Position numbers and translations under genes: made by a program
In this document: one piece after another, positions 43,319-52,230 of the stretch
How the letters are laid out: each line of letters opens with the position of its first letter
Numbering within the stretch: position 1 is the stretch's first letter
Assembly: GCA_034003245.1 (NCBI GenBank)
Contig: JAVEYY010000001.1
Span: 1 to 64,000, forward strand
Reading direction: 5' to 3'
Origin: Perlabentimonas sp034003245
GTDB lineage: Bacteria; Bacteroidota; Bacteroidia; Bacteroidales; Tenuifilaceae
Length of the DNA stretch: 64,000 nucleotides
Notes under the pieces: model-generated
Told to the model about the DNA's origin: nothing
Database searches by the model: none
What the model saw: only the letters and a program-made list of their open reading frames with translations

Positions 43319-45814
43319 ATGCACAAATCTCTTAGTACCTCAAGGATGATCAATAAACTAGCGTTTACCTTAGCCTTTTTTATAATCCTAACCCACTCAG
43401 GTCGTTCCCAAACATCTCCATTTAGCTATAGCAACCCCGAAGATTATAGCATTAGGGGCGTAACTGTTTCCGGTGTTCGATTTGTAGACCCCAACGTAAT
43501 TGTGAATATGAGCGGTCTCTTTATAGGCGACACCATAAGCATCCCTGGCGAAAACATTACCGCCTCCATCAACAAGTTATGGGACTTAGGCCTGTTCTCG
43601 GACGTTAAGGTTACGGCCACTAAAATTGATGGAAAAGATATTTATCTAGATATCTTCCTACAGGAGTTGCCAAGGATAAGTGGTATCGCCTTTACTGGCA
43701 TTAAGAAATCGGAGGAGAAGGACATTCAGGACTTGGTAAAGCTCAGAATTGGCGGACAGGCCACCGAAAACGTGCTCGACAACGCGAAACGATTAATCAA
43801 AAACCACTACCGATCCAAGGCATTTCTGAATTCCAAAGTGGAGATATATCAGCAGAACGATACCATAATGACGAACGGCGTTAGGCTTACCTTTGCCGTT
43901 GATAAAGGCCCAAAAATTAGAATTAGCGATATAACCTTTGAGGGAAACAACAATATCTCCGAAAGGCGCCTACGCAGGGCAATGAAAAACACCAAACGCA
44001 GGGATATCAATATCTTTAAAGCGTCCAAGTTTATTGAGAAGGATTACGATGATGATAAAATCAGCCTGATTGAGTACTACAACGAACATGGATTCCGCGA
44101 TGCGCGAGTATTAGGCGATTCCATCTTTGTAACTGCTGAAAATAGAATTGGGGTGGTAATAAAAGTTGAAGAGGGCCCAAAGTATCACTACCGCAATATC
44201 GTTTGGGTTGGAAACTCTAAGATACCCGATGAAATACTCGACGAAATACTGGGCATTAGAAAAGGTGATGTATACGACAAATCTTTGCTTGATAAACGTT
44301 TATTTGTCGATGATAACTCCATAACCACTACCTACATGGACGATGGTCATCTGTTCTTCAATATTGAACCCGTTGAGATTAGGGTTGCCAACGACTCCAT
44401 TGACCTTGAGATGCGGATCTTCGAGGGCGATAAAGCTACAGTAAACAAAATATTTATTCAAGGGAACACTAAAACGCACGAGAGCGTTATTCGCCGCGAG
44501 CTATTCACCAAACCCGGCGACCTGTTCAGCAAAACAAATATCACCCGATCGATTCGTGAGTTAGCCAATCTGGGCCATTTTGACCCAGAAAAACTTGACG
44601 TAAGACCTGTACCCAATATGGCCGACGGTACAGTTGATTTAACTTATGTTGTAGAGGAAAAAGCCAACGATCAGCTAGAAGTATCGGGAGGCTGGGGAAA
44701 CAAAATGTTTGTGGGAACCATTGGCGTTCGATTCAGCAACTTCTCCATCAGCCGAATTTTTGAGAAACAGGCATGGCGTCCCGTTCCTTCGGGCGATAGC
44801 CAAACCTTGAGCATAAGGGGTCAAACCAATGGTAGCTACTATAAGGCATTTAGTCTTAGCTTTGTAGAGCCCTGGCTAGGAGGCCGAAAGCCTACCAATT
44901 TCTCGTTCTCGCTCTACCACACCGTAAACAACCTGCCTGGAACATACATCTACCAGATAAGCGATCAACGCATGAAGGTTACTGGTGGTGCCATTGGTAT
45001 TGGTACTAGGCTAAAATGGCCCGATGACTGGTTCCAATTCTACAACGAGTTGAGTATTCAAAACTACAACCTTAATAAATGGGACTACTTCCTAATTAAT
45101 ACTGGTAAGTCGAACAACTTAAGTTACAAGGCTGTGTTAACCCGTAACTCTGTCGATCAGCTTATTTTCCCCCGCAGCGGGTCAAACTTTACCGCTTCAC
45201 TTCAGCTAACGCCTCCTTTCTCAAAAATCAGCGGGAAAGATTTCTCGACCGTAACCGATTTACAGGAGAAATACCGCTGGATTGAGTACCACAAGTGGAC
45301 AGGAAAAGCGCAGTGGTATCATAATTTGGTTGATAATCTGGTACTCTACACTGGAGCGCAATTTGGGTACCTAGGGTATTACAATAAGGATATAGGCTAC
45401 TCTCCATTCGAAGGGTTCGATTTGGGCGGCGATGGCATGTCGGGATACAACCTGTACGGCCGCGAAACCATTGGCATGAGGGGATATGAGAATTCAGCAT
45501 TATCGCCAGTAATAAAGGGTGTACCAGTAGCAAATATCTACACAAAGTACACTGTGGAAATGCGTTATCCCATTACCCTGCAACCCCAAGCAGCCATTTA
45601 CCTGCTTACCTTCCTTGAGGCGGGTAATGCATGGTACGAGTTCCGAACTCTAAATCCATTCAACCTTCACCGTTCGGCTGGTATTGGCGCAAGAGTATTC
45701 CTGCCCATGATTGGTATGCTTGGAGTAGACTGGGGTTACGGTTTCGACAAGATTCCTCATAACCCGACCAAGCATAAGGGGCAATTCCACTTTACCATCG
45801 GACAAAGTTTTTAA
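43319..45814 (+). CDS. bamA: Outer membrane protein assembly factor BamA
   Basis: The 831-residue product has a signal peptide, about five POTRA repeats (for example ISDITFEGNNNISERRLRRAM and NKIFIQGNTKTHESVIRREL) and a C-terminal 16-strand barrel. FLEAGNAWYEF and LGVDWGYGFD lie near the end. The final residues IGQSF carry the barrel signal. Two ATGs (43319 and 43346) are possible. It folds barrel proteins into the outer membrane. Two ompH chaperone genes and murI follow. Confidence 0.95.
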   Translation: MHKSLSTSRMINKLAFTLAFFIILTHSGRSQTSPFSYSNPEDYSIRGVTVSGVRFVDPNVIVNMSGLFIGDTISIPGENITASINKLWDLGLFSDVKVTATKIDGKDIYLDIFLQELPRISGIAFTGIKKSEEKDIQDLVKLRIGGQATENVLDNAKRLIKNHYRSKAFLNSKVEIYQQNDTIMTNGVRLTFAVDKGPKIRISDITFEGNNNISERRLRRAMKNTKRRDINIFKASKFIEKDYDDDKISLIEYYNEHGFRDARVLGDSIFVTAENRIGVVIKVEEGPKYHYRNIVWVGNSKIPDEILDEILGIRKGDVYDKSLLDKRLFVDDNSITTTYMDDGHLFFNIEPVEIRVANDSIDLEMRIFEGDKATVNKIFIQGNTKTHESVIRRELFTKPGDLFSKTNITRSIRELANLGHFDPEKLDVRPVPNMADGTVDLTYVVEEKANDQLEVSGGWGNKMFVGTIGVRFSNFSISRIFEKQAWRPVPSGDSQTLSIRGQTNGSYYKAFSLSFVEPWLGGRKPTNFSFSLYHTVNNLPGTYIYQISDQRMKVTGGAIGIGTRLKWPDDWFQFYNELSIQNYNLNKWDYFLINTGKSNNLSYKAVLTRNSVDQLIFPRSGSNFTASLQLTPPFSKISGKDFSTVTDLQEKYRWIEYHKWTGKAQWYHNLVDNLVLYTGAQFGYLGYYNKDIGYSPFEGFDLGGDGMSGYNLYGRETIGMRGYENSALSPVIKGVPVANIYTKYTVEMRYPITLQPQAAIYLLTFLEAGNAWYEFRTLNPFNLHRSAGIGARVFLPMIGMLGVDWGYGFDKIPHNPTKHKGQFHFTIGQSF

Positions 45815-45884
45815 CACTATTTAAATCGATGCGGTAAATTTTGGCTAGGTTATTGAATTTCCTCAACCTAAAATCAGAAAAGCG

Positions 45885-46400
45885 ATGAAAAAGATTACAA
45901 TTACCCTTTTCCTTATAGCCTCGATGGCAACCGCAGCGCTGGCGCAAAAGTTTGCCTATGTTGACACCGAGTACATCCTAAGCCGAATCCCCACTTTTAA
46001 AGCGGCACAGGATCAACTCGACAAGATTGCGGCACAGTATCAAGCCGAAGTTGAGCAAAACTACGAGGTGCTTGATAAGATGTTTAAAGACTATGAGGCT
46101 GAAAAGGTTCTGCTCACCGAGGAGATGAAGAAGAAACGCGAGAACGACATTATTGAGAAGGAACGTGCAGTAAAAGACCTGCAGGTGAGGTATTTTGGCC
46201 GCGATGGTATGCTGTTTAAGAAAAGGGAAGAGCTGGTTAAGCCCATCCAGGATCAGGTTTTTAATGCCGTAAAAGAGATAGCTACCGAAGGTGGGTATGC
46301 AATTATTTTCGACTCTGCCAGCTCTGCCAATATGTTATATACAAACCCTCGCTACGACAAGAGCGATGACGTACTCCAGAAGCTTGGTTACAACCGATAA
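45885..46400 (+). CDS. OmpH/Skp-family periplasmic chaperone 1
   Basis: The 171-residue product has a signal peptide (ALA-Q) and FAYVDTEYILSRIPTFKAAQ, the Skp N-terminal strand. A helical coiled-coil arm of about 80 residues follows, with KKRENDIIEKERAVKDLQVR. The tail GYAIIFDSASSANMLYTNP is conserved in this phylum. It would hold unfolded barrel proteins for BamA. A second copy follows after a promoter. Confidence 0.92.
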   Translation: MKKITITLFLIASMATAALAQKFAYVDTEYILSRIPTFKAAQDQLDKIAAQYQAEVEQNYEVLDKMFKDYEAEKVLLTEEMKKKRENDIIEKERAVKDLQVRYFGRDGMLFKKREELVKPIQDQVFNAVKEIATEGGYAIIFDSASSANMLYTNPRYDKSDDVLQKLGYNR

Positions 46401-46413
46401 ATTACTACATTTG
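46384..46413 (+). promoter_or_regulatory. Promoter of the second ompH gene
   Basis: TTG (46384-46386), a 19-base spacer and TACATTTG (46406-46413) match the Bacteroidota consensus. The -33 element overlaps the end of the first ompH gene. Confidence 0.6.
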
Positions 46414-46439
46414 TAAGTTAAATTAAAAAAAGATATCAC

Positions 46440-46958
46440 ATGAAACGATTCGCAACGATTATCCTAACTGCTTCGCTACTTATATGCACTGGCAGTATTT
46501 TTGCACAAACAACGCCCAAGTTTGCTCATATCAACGGGCAGGAGCTTATTCAGATTATGCCCGAACGAGATAGCGCTGAAGTGAAACTAAATGCTTACGG
46601 TCAGGATCTTCAGGAACAAATTGAGGAACTCCATGTGGAGTACAACAATAAACTTCAAACTTATATGCAACGCAGGGAGACTTTTACTCCTGCCATCCGC
46701 GAGGCTCGTGAAAAAGAATTAACTGGCCTACAGCAGCGCATTCAGGAGTTTGAGCAAACAGCACAGCAAGATTTTCAGCGGATGCAGGGTGAGCTTATGC
46801 GCCCACTAATGGAAAAAGCTGACGCTGCCATTAAGAAGGTGGCCAAAGAGCAAGGAGTTATGTATGTATTCGACCTTAGCACCGGAGGTGTGGTTTATTT
46901 CTCCGAGCAGAGTATCGACCTGCTTCCTCTTGTAAAAAAGGAGCTGGGAATAAAGTAA
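46440..46958 (+). CDS. OmpH/Skp-family periplasmic chaperone 2
   Basis: The 172-residue product has a signal peptide (IFA-Q). KFAHINGQELIQIMPERDSAEVKL replaces the strand of the first copy, and a coiled-coil arm with EQIEELHVEYNNKLQTYMQRR is followed by GVMYVFDLSTGGVVYFS. It is a tandem duplicate of OmpH, as is usual next to bamA in Bacteroidota. A strong terminator follows. Confidence 0.92.
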   Translation: MKRFATIILTASLLICTGSIFAQTTPKFAHINGQELIQIMPERDSAEVKLNAYGQDLQEQIEELHVEYNNKLQTYMQRRETFTPAIREAREKELTGLQQRIQEFEQTAQQDFQRMQGELMRPLMEKADAAIKKVAKEQGVMYVFDLSTGGVVYFSEQSIDLLPLVKKELGIK

Positions 46959-46978
46959 TTTTTCGATTCCAATATAGT

Positions 46979-47014
46979 ACAGCTCAATCGCCGAAAGGGG
47001 TTGAGCTGTTTTTG
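46979..47014 (+). terminator. Terminator after the ompH pair
   Basis: ACAGCTCAA (46979-46987) pairs with TTGAGCTGT (47001-47009), followed by TTTTG. Confidence 0.85.
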
Positions 47015-47035
47015 CATAAACGGTATCTACCCTTT

Positions 47036-47869
47036 ATGGAAGGTAAATCAAAAGTAATAGGTGTTTTTGACTCGGGAGTTGGTGGGCTCACTGTGCTCAA
47101 GGAGTTGAAACAGCTGCTGCCAAATTATTCCTACATTTACTTTGCCGACACCAAGCACTGCCCCTATGGCCCTAAGGGGCCAGAGGAAATTATTCGCCTC
47201 TCCAAAGCCATCACCGAATTTTTGATTATTCAAGGTTGCTCAATAGTTGTAGTTGCCTGCAATACGGCCACGGCTTCAGCAATAGATTACCTTAGAGCAA
47301 CTTTCGATATCCCCTTTGTGGGAATGGAACCTGCCGTAAAACCCGCAGCTCTGGCTACCAAAACCAATTCGATTGGGGTTTTGGCAACAAAAGGAACATT
47401 CAATGGTCGATTATACAGGGAAACAACATCAAAGTATGCTGCAAATATTAACGTTGCCTACCAGATTGGTGAGGGGCTCGTTGAACTGGTAGAGCAGGGA
47501 AAATCGCAATCGGACAAAGCCAAAGAGTTGCTTATGTCCTACATTAAGCCCATGCTTAATGAGCAAATTGATCATCTTGTGCTTGGTTGCACTCACTACC
47601 CATTCTTTATCCCAATTCTGCAAGAAATTTTACCCAAAACGGTAACTATTGAAAATCCCGCACCAGCAGTAGCCCGGCAAACCGCATGGCTGCTCACTGC
47701 CAACACTCATGAACCGAATATTTCAACAAAGCTCAACAATAATCAGGTTTATACCAGATTCTACTCCAGTGGAAATATCGATACGCTTAAAAATCTGGTA
47801 GTTGAAATAGAAAACAGTAACGGGATTATTTTCGATAATAAATCATTCCAAATATTTACTGAACTTTAA
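47036..47869 (+). CDS. murI: Glutamate racemase
   Basis: The 277-residue enzyme makes D-glutamate for peptidoglycan. GVFDSGVGGLTVLKEL is near the N-terminus. The two catalytic cysteines are in VVACNTATA and LGCTHYPF. The frame could start at a TTG at 47012, but that lies in the terminator of the previous unit, so the ATG at 47036 is used. Confidence 0.95.
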   Translation: MEGKSKVIGVFDSGVGGLTVLKELKQLLPNYSYIYFADTKHCPYGPKGPEEIIRLSKAITEFLIIQGCSIVVVACNTATASAIDYLRATFDIPFVGMEPAVKPAALATKTNSIGVLATKGTFNGRLYRETTSKYAANINVAYQIGEGLVELVEQGKSQSDKAKELLMSYIKPMLNEQIDHLVLGCTHYPFFIPILQEILPKTVTIENPAPAVARQTAWLLTANTHEPNISTKLNNNQVYTRFYSSGNIDTLKNLVVEIENSNGIIFDNKSFQIFTEL

Positions 47870-47927
47870 CCCTGTATAAAAACCTTTTTGTTAACCATGC
47901 TGCTAACCCTAAAAACTGCTGTTACCT

Positions 47928-48560
47928 ATGAGAAATAATGTCATTTTCGATTTTGATGGAACCCTAGCCAACACCCTTGAAACCGGAGTGGATATTTATA
48001 ACAGGATAGCACATGAGTATGGTTGTAAGCGGTTGCAAAAGGAGAACAGCAAGGCGCTCCAAGGGAAAAAACCTCACGACCTAATGAATGAGTTAGAGGT
48101 TTCGCTTTTAAAACTTCCATTTATTCTGCTTCGTCTTAGGCACGAGCTGTTTTTGGAGATAAAAAACGTGAAACCCTTCAACGGCATAGTTGAGGCGCTC
48201 CAGCAGCTTAAGGAATCGGGCTACAGCCTTGGAGTTGTAACATCAAACTCGCGAAAGAATGTGGAGCAGTTTTGTAGGGAACACAATCTTTTAGACCTGT
48301 TCAACTCTATATACACCAGCAAGCATTTGTTTGGAAAGGATAAGGTGATAGCCCGATACATGAAGGTAAATAACATTGTAAAGGAGTCGGCCATTTACGT
48401 GGGCGATGAAACCCGCGATATTGAAGCCGCCAAAAAGGTGGGCATTCCAGTTATAGCTGTAAGCTGGGGTTTTAACCTAAAGGAACTATTAGAACTCTAC
48501 AAACCCGATGCAATTATTGATACACCAGGACAGCTACACCAGTCGGTAATGGCTGTGTAA
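47928..48560 (+). CDS. HAD-superfamily phosphatase, phosphoglycolate phosphatase-like
   Basis: The 210-residue protein has the HAD motifs IFDFDGTLANT (motif I with the nucleophile Asp), VVTSNSRKNV (motif II), and YVGDETRDIEAAKKVG (motif IV). A helical cap follows motif I. This is the Gph/phosphoglycolate phosphatase type, whose true substrates vary. It has a bidirectional terminator behind it. A specific substrate is not claimed. Confidence 0.85.
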   Translation: MRNNVIFDFDGTLANTLETGVDIYNRIAHEYGCKRLQKENSKALQGKKPHDLMNELEVSLLKLPFILLRLRHELFLEIKNVKPFNGIVEALQQLKESGYSLGVVTSNSRKNVEQFCREHNLLDLFNSIYTSKHLFGKDKVIARYMKVNNIVKESAIYVGDETRDIEAAKKVGIPVIAVSWGFNLKELLELYKPDAIIDTPGQLHQSVMAV

Positions 48561-48602
48561 AAGAAGAATGGGCGATCAAAAATGATCGCCCATTCTTCTT
48601 TT
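48559..48602. terminator. Bidirectional terminator between the HAD and oxidoreductase genes
   Basis: A 20-base perfect stem (AAAAGAAGAATGGGCGATCA at 48559-48578 with its complement at 48583-48602) is closed by a 4-base loop. It separates convergent transcripts. Confidence 0.9.
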
Positions 48603-48614
48603 GAGAAACAAGGT

Positions 48615-49883
48615 TTATGCATTAAGTAGCTCCTCAATCTTAGCCACAGGTATCTTTTCGCCAAGGCCCATGTCATTTAACGCACCAATAATTGCATCTC
48701 GCGAAATATAACTAGTCTCCTGGGCAAAAAGCAGTAACGAGTTTAGCGCAGCGTTCTTGGGTCCAGCAATCCTAAAGTCGCGACTAATAACCTTTGCACC
48801 AGTATTGGGCACATCGAGGCTTGAATCGATGATTAGCAGGCCATCGGTCATGGCCTTAATACGACCCATTTGATGGTTTAATCCATCGATGGAGGTAACC
48901 AGAATGGCATCGGGGCTGGCCATACCGTGGTAATGAATCGCCTCGGGCGAGATATTTACCTCCGATGTTGAGAAGCCCACACCCACGGTTACGGGGTAAC
49001 TTCCTTTTTGGGTTACCTGATAGCCCGAACTCAACGCAGCGCGTGCAAGAATGGCCGACGCCACCTGTACACCCTCTCCTGCCGAACCAGTCATCACCAG
49101 CTGGTAATGCCTATCTAAACCTCCTGTATGCTTCTGTTCAATTACCGGCAACTTGGCAAGTAAATCATTTATTTTTGGAGAATTTGGATACTTGTAGGCA
49201 GACCTATCGTTGGTCCAAACACCCTCGGTATGTCCCATCGTTTCCATTATCTCGCTAAGCTTACGCTTAGGGTTGAACTTCACCCCGTAACTGGGACAAA
49301 TCTCCACCACCTCAACAACAGAACAACCCCTTACGCTGTAGGCCTCGGCCAGCTTATCGGCGATATTGCCGATGCCAAGAATTCGTGTTACGTATGCTGC
49401 ACCAGCGGTGTGGGTTAGCTTGCAGATATCGTGCGCGCTGAATGGGTTTCCATCCATTGCTGTGGTAGTTCGGAATCCCGTTGGGGTTAACCCGCTGGTT
49501 TGGCCACCAGTCATCCCGTAAAGCATATTGTTGTGGATAACGATGGTAAGGTTCAGGTTCATCCGTGATGCCTCGATTATGTGCTGCAAACCAATGGTAG
49601 CACCTCCATCGCCAAGGAAAACAATCACCTTTTTATCGGTGTTTTCCATTGCAAAAGAAATCCCTGCACCAAGGGCAACCGATCGGCCATGCAGTCCATG
49701 AACGGTGTGCGTATTAAGGGTTTTATCGATAATACCGTGGCAACCAATGTCGGTAACCATTATCACATCTAGAGGGGAAAGACCAATCTTTTCCAGTGCT
49801 TTTTCAGTATTTTTAGCAATAAGATCATGCCCACAACCCTTGCAAAAGGGTAGGTTTGGTGTATTTAGAAATGGTGTGCTCAT
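48615..49883 (-). CDS. 2-oxoacid:acceptor oxidoreductase, fused beta-gamma subunit
   Basis: The 422-residue protein joins the thiamine diphosphate beta domain (about 1-250) to the gamma domain. In the first, FCKGCGHDLI opens the fold. The diphosphate-binding motif is GDGGATIGLQHIIEA, followed by NNMLYGMTGGQTSG. In the second, GSAGEGVQVASAILARAA is the gamma signature and QKGSYPVTVGVGFSTSEV follows. With the alpha subunit next to it, this makes a CoA-dependent, ferredoxin-linked oxidoreductase. No ferredoxin-like delta subunit is in the operon. The oxoacid is unknown. Confidence 0.85.
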   Translation of the reverse strand: MSTPFLNTPNLPFCKGCGHDLIAKNTEKALEKIGLSPLDVIMVTDIGCHGIIDKTLNTHTVHGLHGRSVALGAGISFAMENTDKKVIVFLGDGGATIGLQHIIEASRMNLNLTIVIHNNMLYGMTGGQTSGLTPTGFRTTTAMDGNPFSAHDICKLTHTAGAAYVTRILGIGNIADKLAEAYSVRGCSVVEVVEICPSYGVKFNPKRKLSEIMETMGHTEGVWTNDRSAYKYPNSPKINDLLAKLPVIEQKHTGGLDRHYQLVMTGSAGEGVQVASAILARAALSSGYQVTQKGSYPVTVGVGFSTSEVNISPEAIHYHGMASPDAILVTSIDGLNHQMGRIKAMTDGLLIIDSSLDVPNTGAKVISRDFRIAGPKNAALNSLLLFAQETSYISRDAIIGALNDMGLGEKIPVAKIEELLNA

Positions 49884-49885
49884 GG

Positions 49886-51004
49886 TTACTTTCCTCCGTT
49901 AATTATTTCCTGTGGTGTAATCATCTTGCCAAGTGCGCCAACGGTGGCAATCTTGCTGGGCAGGCGATGTCCAAAAAGAATTCGGGCATACTGCGCATTC
50001 AGGTTCTCCTCAACCATCACCACTTTATCGTACCTATCCATTATATCGTAGTAATCGTCGGGAATTGGGAATAGAGTTTTGGGAATAAGTAGCGATACCT
50101 TTTCGCCTTGCTCGCGCATTATGGCCACCGCATCTATTGCCGCATTGGCTGAAATATCGAATGCAACAATCAACTTCTTGGCACCAGGCTGCTCGTCAAT
50201 ATCAAAGAATGTATAAGATTTTAGGTGATGATTCGCTTTATTCTCCAGGCGAACTGTATTGGCCAGCGCCTCGGGTGTAGAGTGCTGCAGGATTCCTTTG
50301 GTGTCGTGGGTTGATGCAGTTGTGCGCACCTGATGGTTTGGATTACCCACCTCGAGGAACTCGGGCACTAACGAATCGTCGGCTAGGTAAGGAATGTAGG
50401 GTTCGCTTTTGCTGTAACGTTTCTTAGCAACTGGCTGAATATCTTCTAAAACCGATAGGTCGAAGCTGCGTTGTGTCATAATTCCCTCCTTTGAGGTTAG
50501 TAGCACCACAGGCGTACGAAGCCTTTCGGCCAGTTTAACCGACTCGGCAGCCAGTGTCCAGCAATCCTTATAGTCCGATGCACAAAGCACGGGTAGCTGG
50601 TGACCGCCCGAAATTTGTCCGCGCAGCAGCATTAAATCGCCCTGCGCACCGCAGGTAGCAGTTCCCGTGGCAGGCCCTAGGCGCTGCACAAGGATTATCA
50701 CCATGGGCATCTCCATCATAAATGCCATGTTAATAGACTCCAGCATCAGCGCATAACCAGGAAACGATGTGGCCGTAACAGGCAGCTTGCCTGCCGTTGA
50801 GAGTCCGGTCATCCACTGCAGAGTGGTTATCTCGTCGGGAGCAGGAAGCATCATGGGCATCCGTGCGGCCGAGTATGAGTAAAGTAGGTTTGCCGGGGTA
50901 ATTGGGTAGCCAATAAACGCATCGGCACCAGCTCGAACCATGGCCTCAATCATTAGCCGAGAACCATCGGTAATCACCAACTTTTCTTTAATTGTTTGCT
51001 GCAT
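49886..51004 (-). CDS. 2-oxoacid:acceptor oxidoreductase alpha subunit
   Basis: The 372-residue alpha subunit begins with ITDGSRLMIEAMVRAGADAFIGYPITPANLLY, the conserved substrate-side segment. TSFPGYALMLESINMAFMMEMPMVII and QRLGPATGTATCGAQGDL, also typical, come next. The C-terminal domain ends in VGALGKMITPQEI. It lies 2 bases from the beta-gamma gene and overlaps the CoA-transferase gene by 17 bases, so the proteins are made together. Both KorA- and VorB-type subunits fit, so the substrate is left open. Confidence 0.85.
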   Translation of the reverse strand: MQQTIKEKLVITDGSRLMIEAMVRAGADAFIGYPITPANLLYSYSAARMPMMLPAPDEITTLQWMTGLSTAGKLPVTATSFPGYALMLESINMAFMMEMPMVIILVQRLGPATGTATCGAQGDLMLLRGQISGGHQLPVLCASDYKDCWTLAAESVKLAERLRTPVVLLTSKEGIMTQRSFDLSVLEDIQPVAKKRYSKSEPYIPYLADDSLVPEFLEVGNPNHQVRTTASTHDTKGILQHSTPEALANTVRLENKANHHLKSYTFFDIDEQPGAKKLIVAFDISANAAIDAVAIMREQGEKVSLLIPKTLFPIPDDYYDIMDRYDKVVMVEENLNAQYARILFGHRLPSKIATVGALGKMITPQEIINGGK

Positions 51005-52205
51005 ACACTATATTTTGACTGATTAAATTTTCAATTTCCTCGAGTTCCAACCCCAGCTCATCACGGAGGATGTGGTAAGTGTGCTCACCGTAATGGGGTG
51101 GATAGTTCATACCACCGCTCGATGGAACTCCATCGACATTAAACGCCACGGAGCTTACACCTTGTATGGACATACCATTGATATCGGCCTCAAGGATCAT
51201 CTCCTTAGCCTCGGGGGTTTCAAACACCTCCTGCATGTTAAACACCCCACCAGCAGGCACCTTGCGCTTGTCGAGCATACCGAGAATGGTCTCCCGATCA
51301 TACTTAATAATTAGACCCTGCAGAATAGCGTTTATCTCCGCCTTATTTTTTACCCGGCTAAAATTTTTGCTAAACTTTGGATCGGTAACCAACTCGGGTT
51401 TACCCAGCAAGTCGCACAGCTCGGCAAACTGCTTCTCGGTGCCAACGGCAATCACAATGCCCTTGCCATCGGAAGTATTGTAGATAGTTCCGTAAGGAAC
51501 TATATTGGGATGATCAGAGCCCATACGCTTGGGAATGGTCTTGCCCACCAGCCAGTTGGTGGCCTGGTTGGCCAACGACGATACGCCAGCCTTGAATAGC
51601 GATGCATCGATATAGCACCCCTCTCCTCCCCGCTCACGCTGGTATAGCGCCAGCAGAATGGCCTCCTTTAGGTGATGCGCCGCCAGCACATCCATCAAGG
51701 CCACGGGCATTTTGGTGGGTGGCCCATCGGGCTCGCCATTCATGTAGGTAAATCCGCTCTCGGCCTGAATAATGGCATCGAAACCAGCCCTATCGTTCTT
51801 AAGCCCGTAGCCTGTAATATGTGAGTAGATTACCCTCGGATTCAACCTCTTGAAGGTAGCGTAATCGACCATTAGCTTCTCGGCATCGCCGGGTTTATAG
51901 CTGGCAAGAATTATATCGCACTGCTTACCCAGGGCATGAATCACGTTTAGCCCCTCGCACTTAGTTAGGTCGATGGCCAGCGATTTTTTTCCCCAGTTCA
52001 CGCATGAGTAGTACCCAGAGATATCGGTGTCGGGATTCTCAGTGGGGAGTTTCCACTTACGGGTAACATCGCCATCGGTAACCAGATTTTCAACCTTAAC
52101 TACCTCGGCACCCAGCTCGGCCAGGAACATCCCAATGCTTGGGCCTGCCAGTACGCTGGCCAACTCCAAAACCTTAATCCCACTTAACGGTTTGCTATTG
52201 CTCAT
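50988..52205 (-). CDS. CaiB/BaiF family (type III) CoA-transferase
   Basis: The 405-residue enzyme starts with GIKVLELASVLAGPSIGMFLAELGAEVVKVEN, the family N-terminus. GYYSCVNWGKKSLAIDLTKCEG and NPRVIYSHITGYG are the family's conserved middle. The Asp in PVALMDVLAAHH is placed where the catalytic Asp of formyl-CoA transferase sits. These enzymes move CoA between acids. Here it could activate the imported acid or use the acyl-CoA made by the adjacent oxidoreductase. The combination is unusual enough that no specific substrate is offered. Confidence 0.87.
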   Translation of the reverse strand: MSNSKPLSGIKVLELASVLAGPSIGMFLAELGAEVVKVENLVTDGDVTRKWKLPTENPDTDISGYYSCVNWGKKSLAIDLTKCEGLNVIHALGKQCDIILASYKPGDAEKLMVDYATFKRLNPRVIYSHITGYGLKNDRAGFDAIIQAESGFTYMNGEPDGPPTKMPVALMDVLAAHHLKEAILLALYQRERGGEGCYIDASLFKAGVSSLANQATNWLVGKTIPKRMGSDHPNIVPYGTIYNTSDGKGIVIAVGTEKQFAELCDLLGKPELVTDPKFSKNFSRVKNKAEINAILQGLIIKYDRETILGMLDKRKVPAGGVFNMQEVFETPEAKEMILEADINGMSIQGVSSVAFNVDGVPSSGGMNYPPHYGEHTYHILRDELGLELEEIENLISQNIVYAANN

Positions 52206-52230
52206 ATCAAAAATAGTAGTTTTGCCTTAC

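Noticed and set aside
47012..47035. TTG start for murI
   Set aside because: It lies inside the terminator of the ompH unit.
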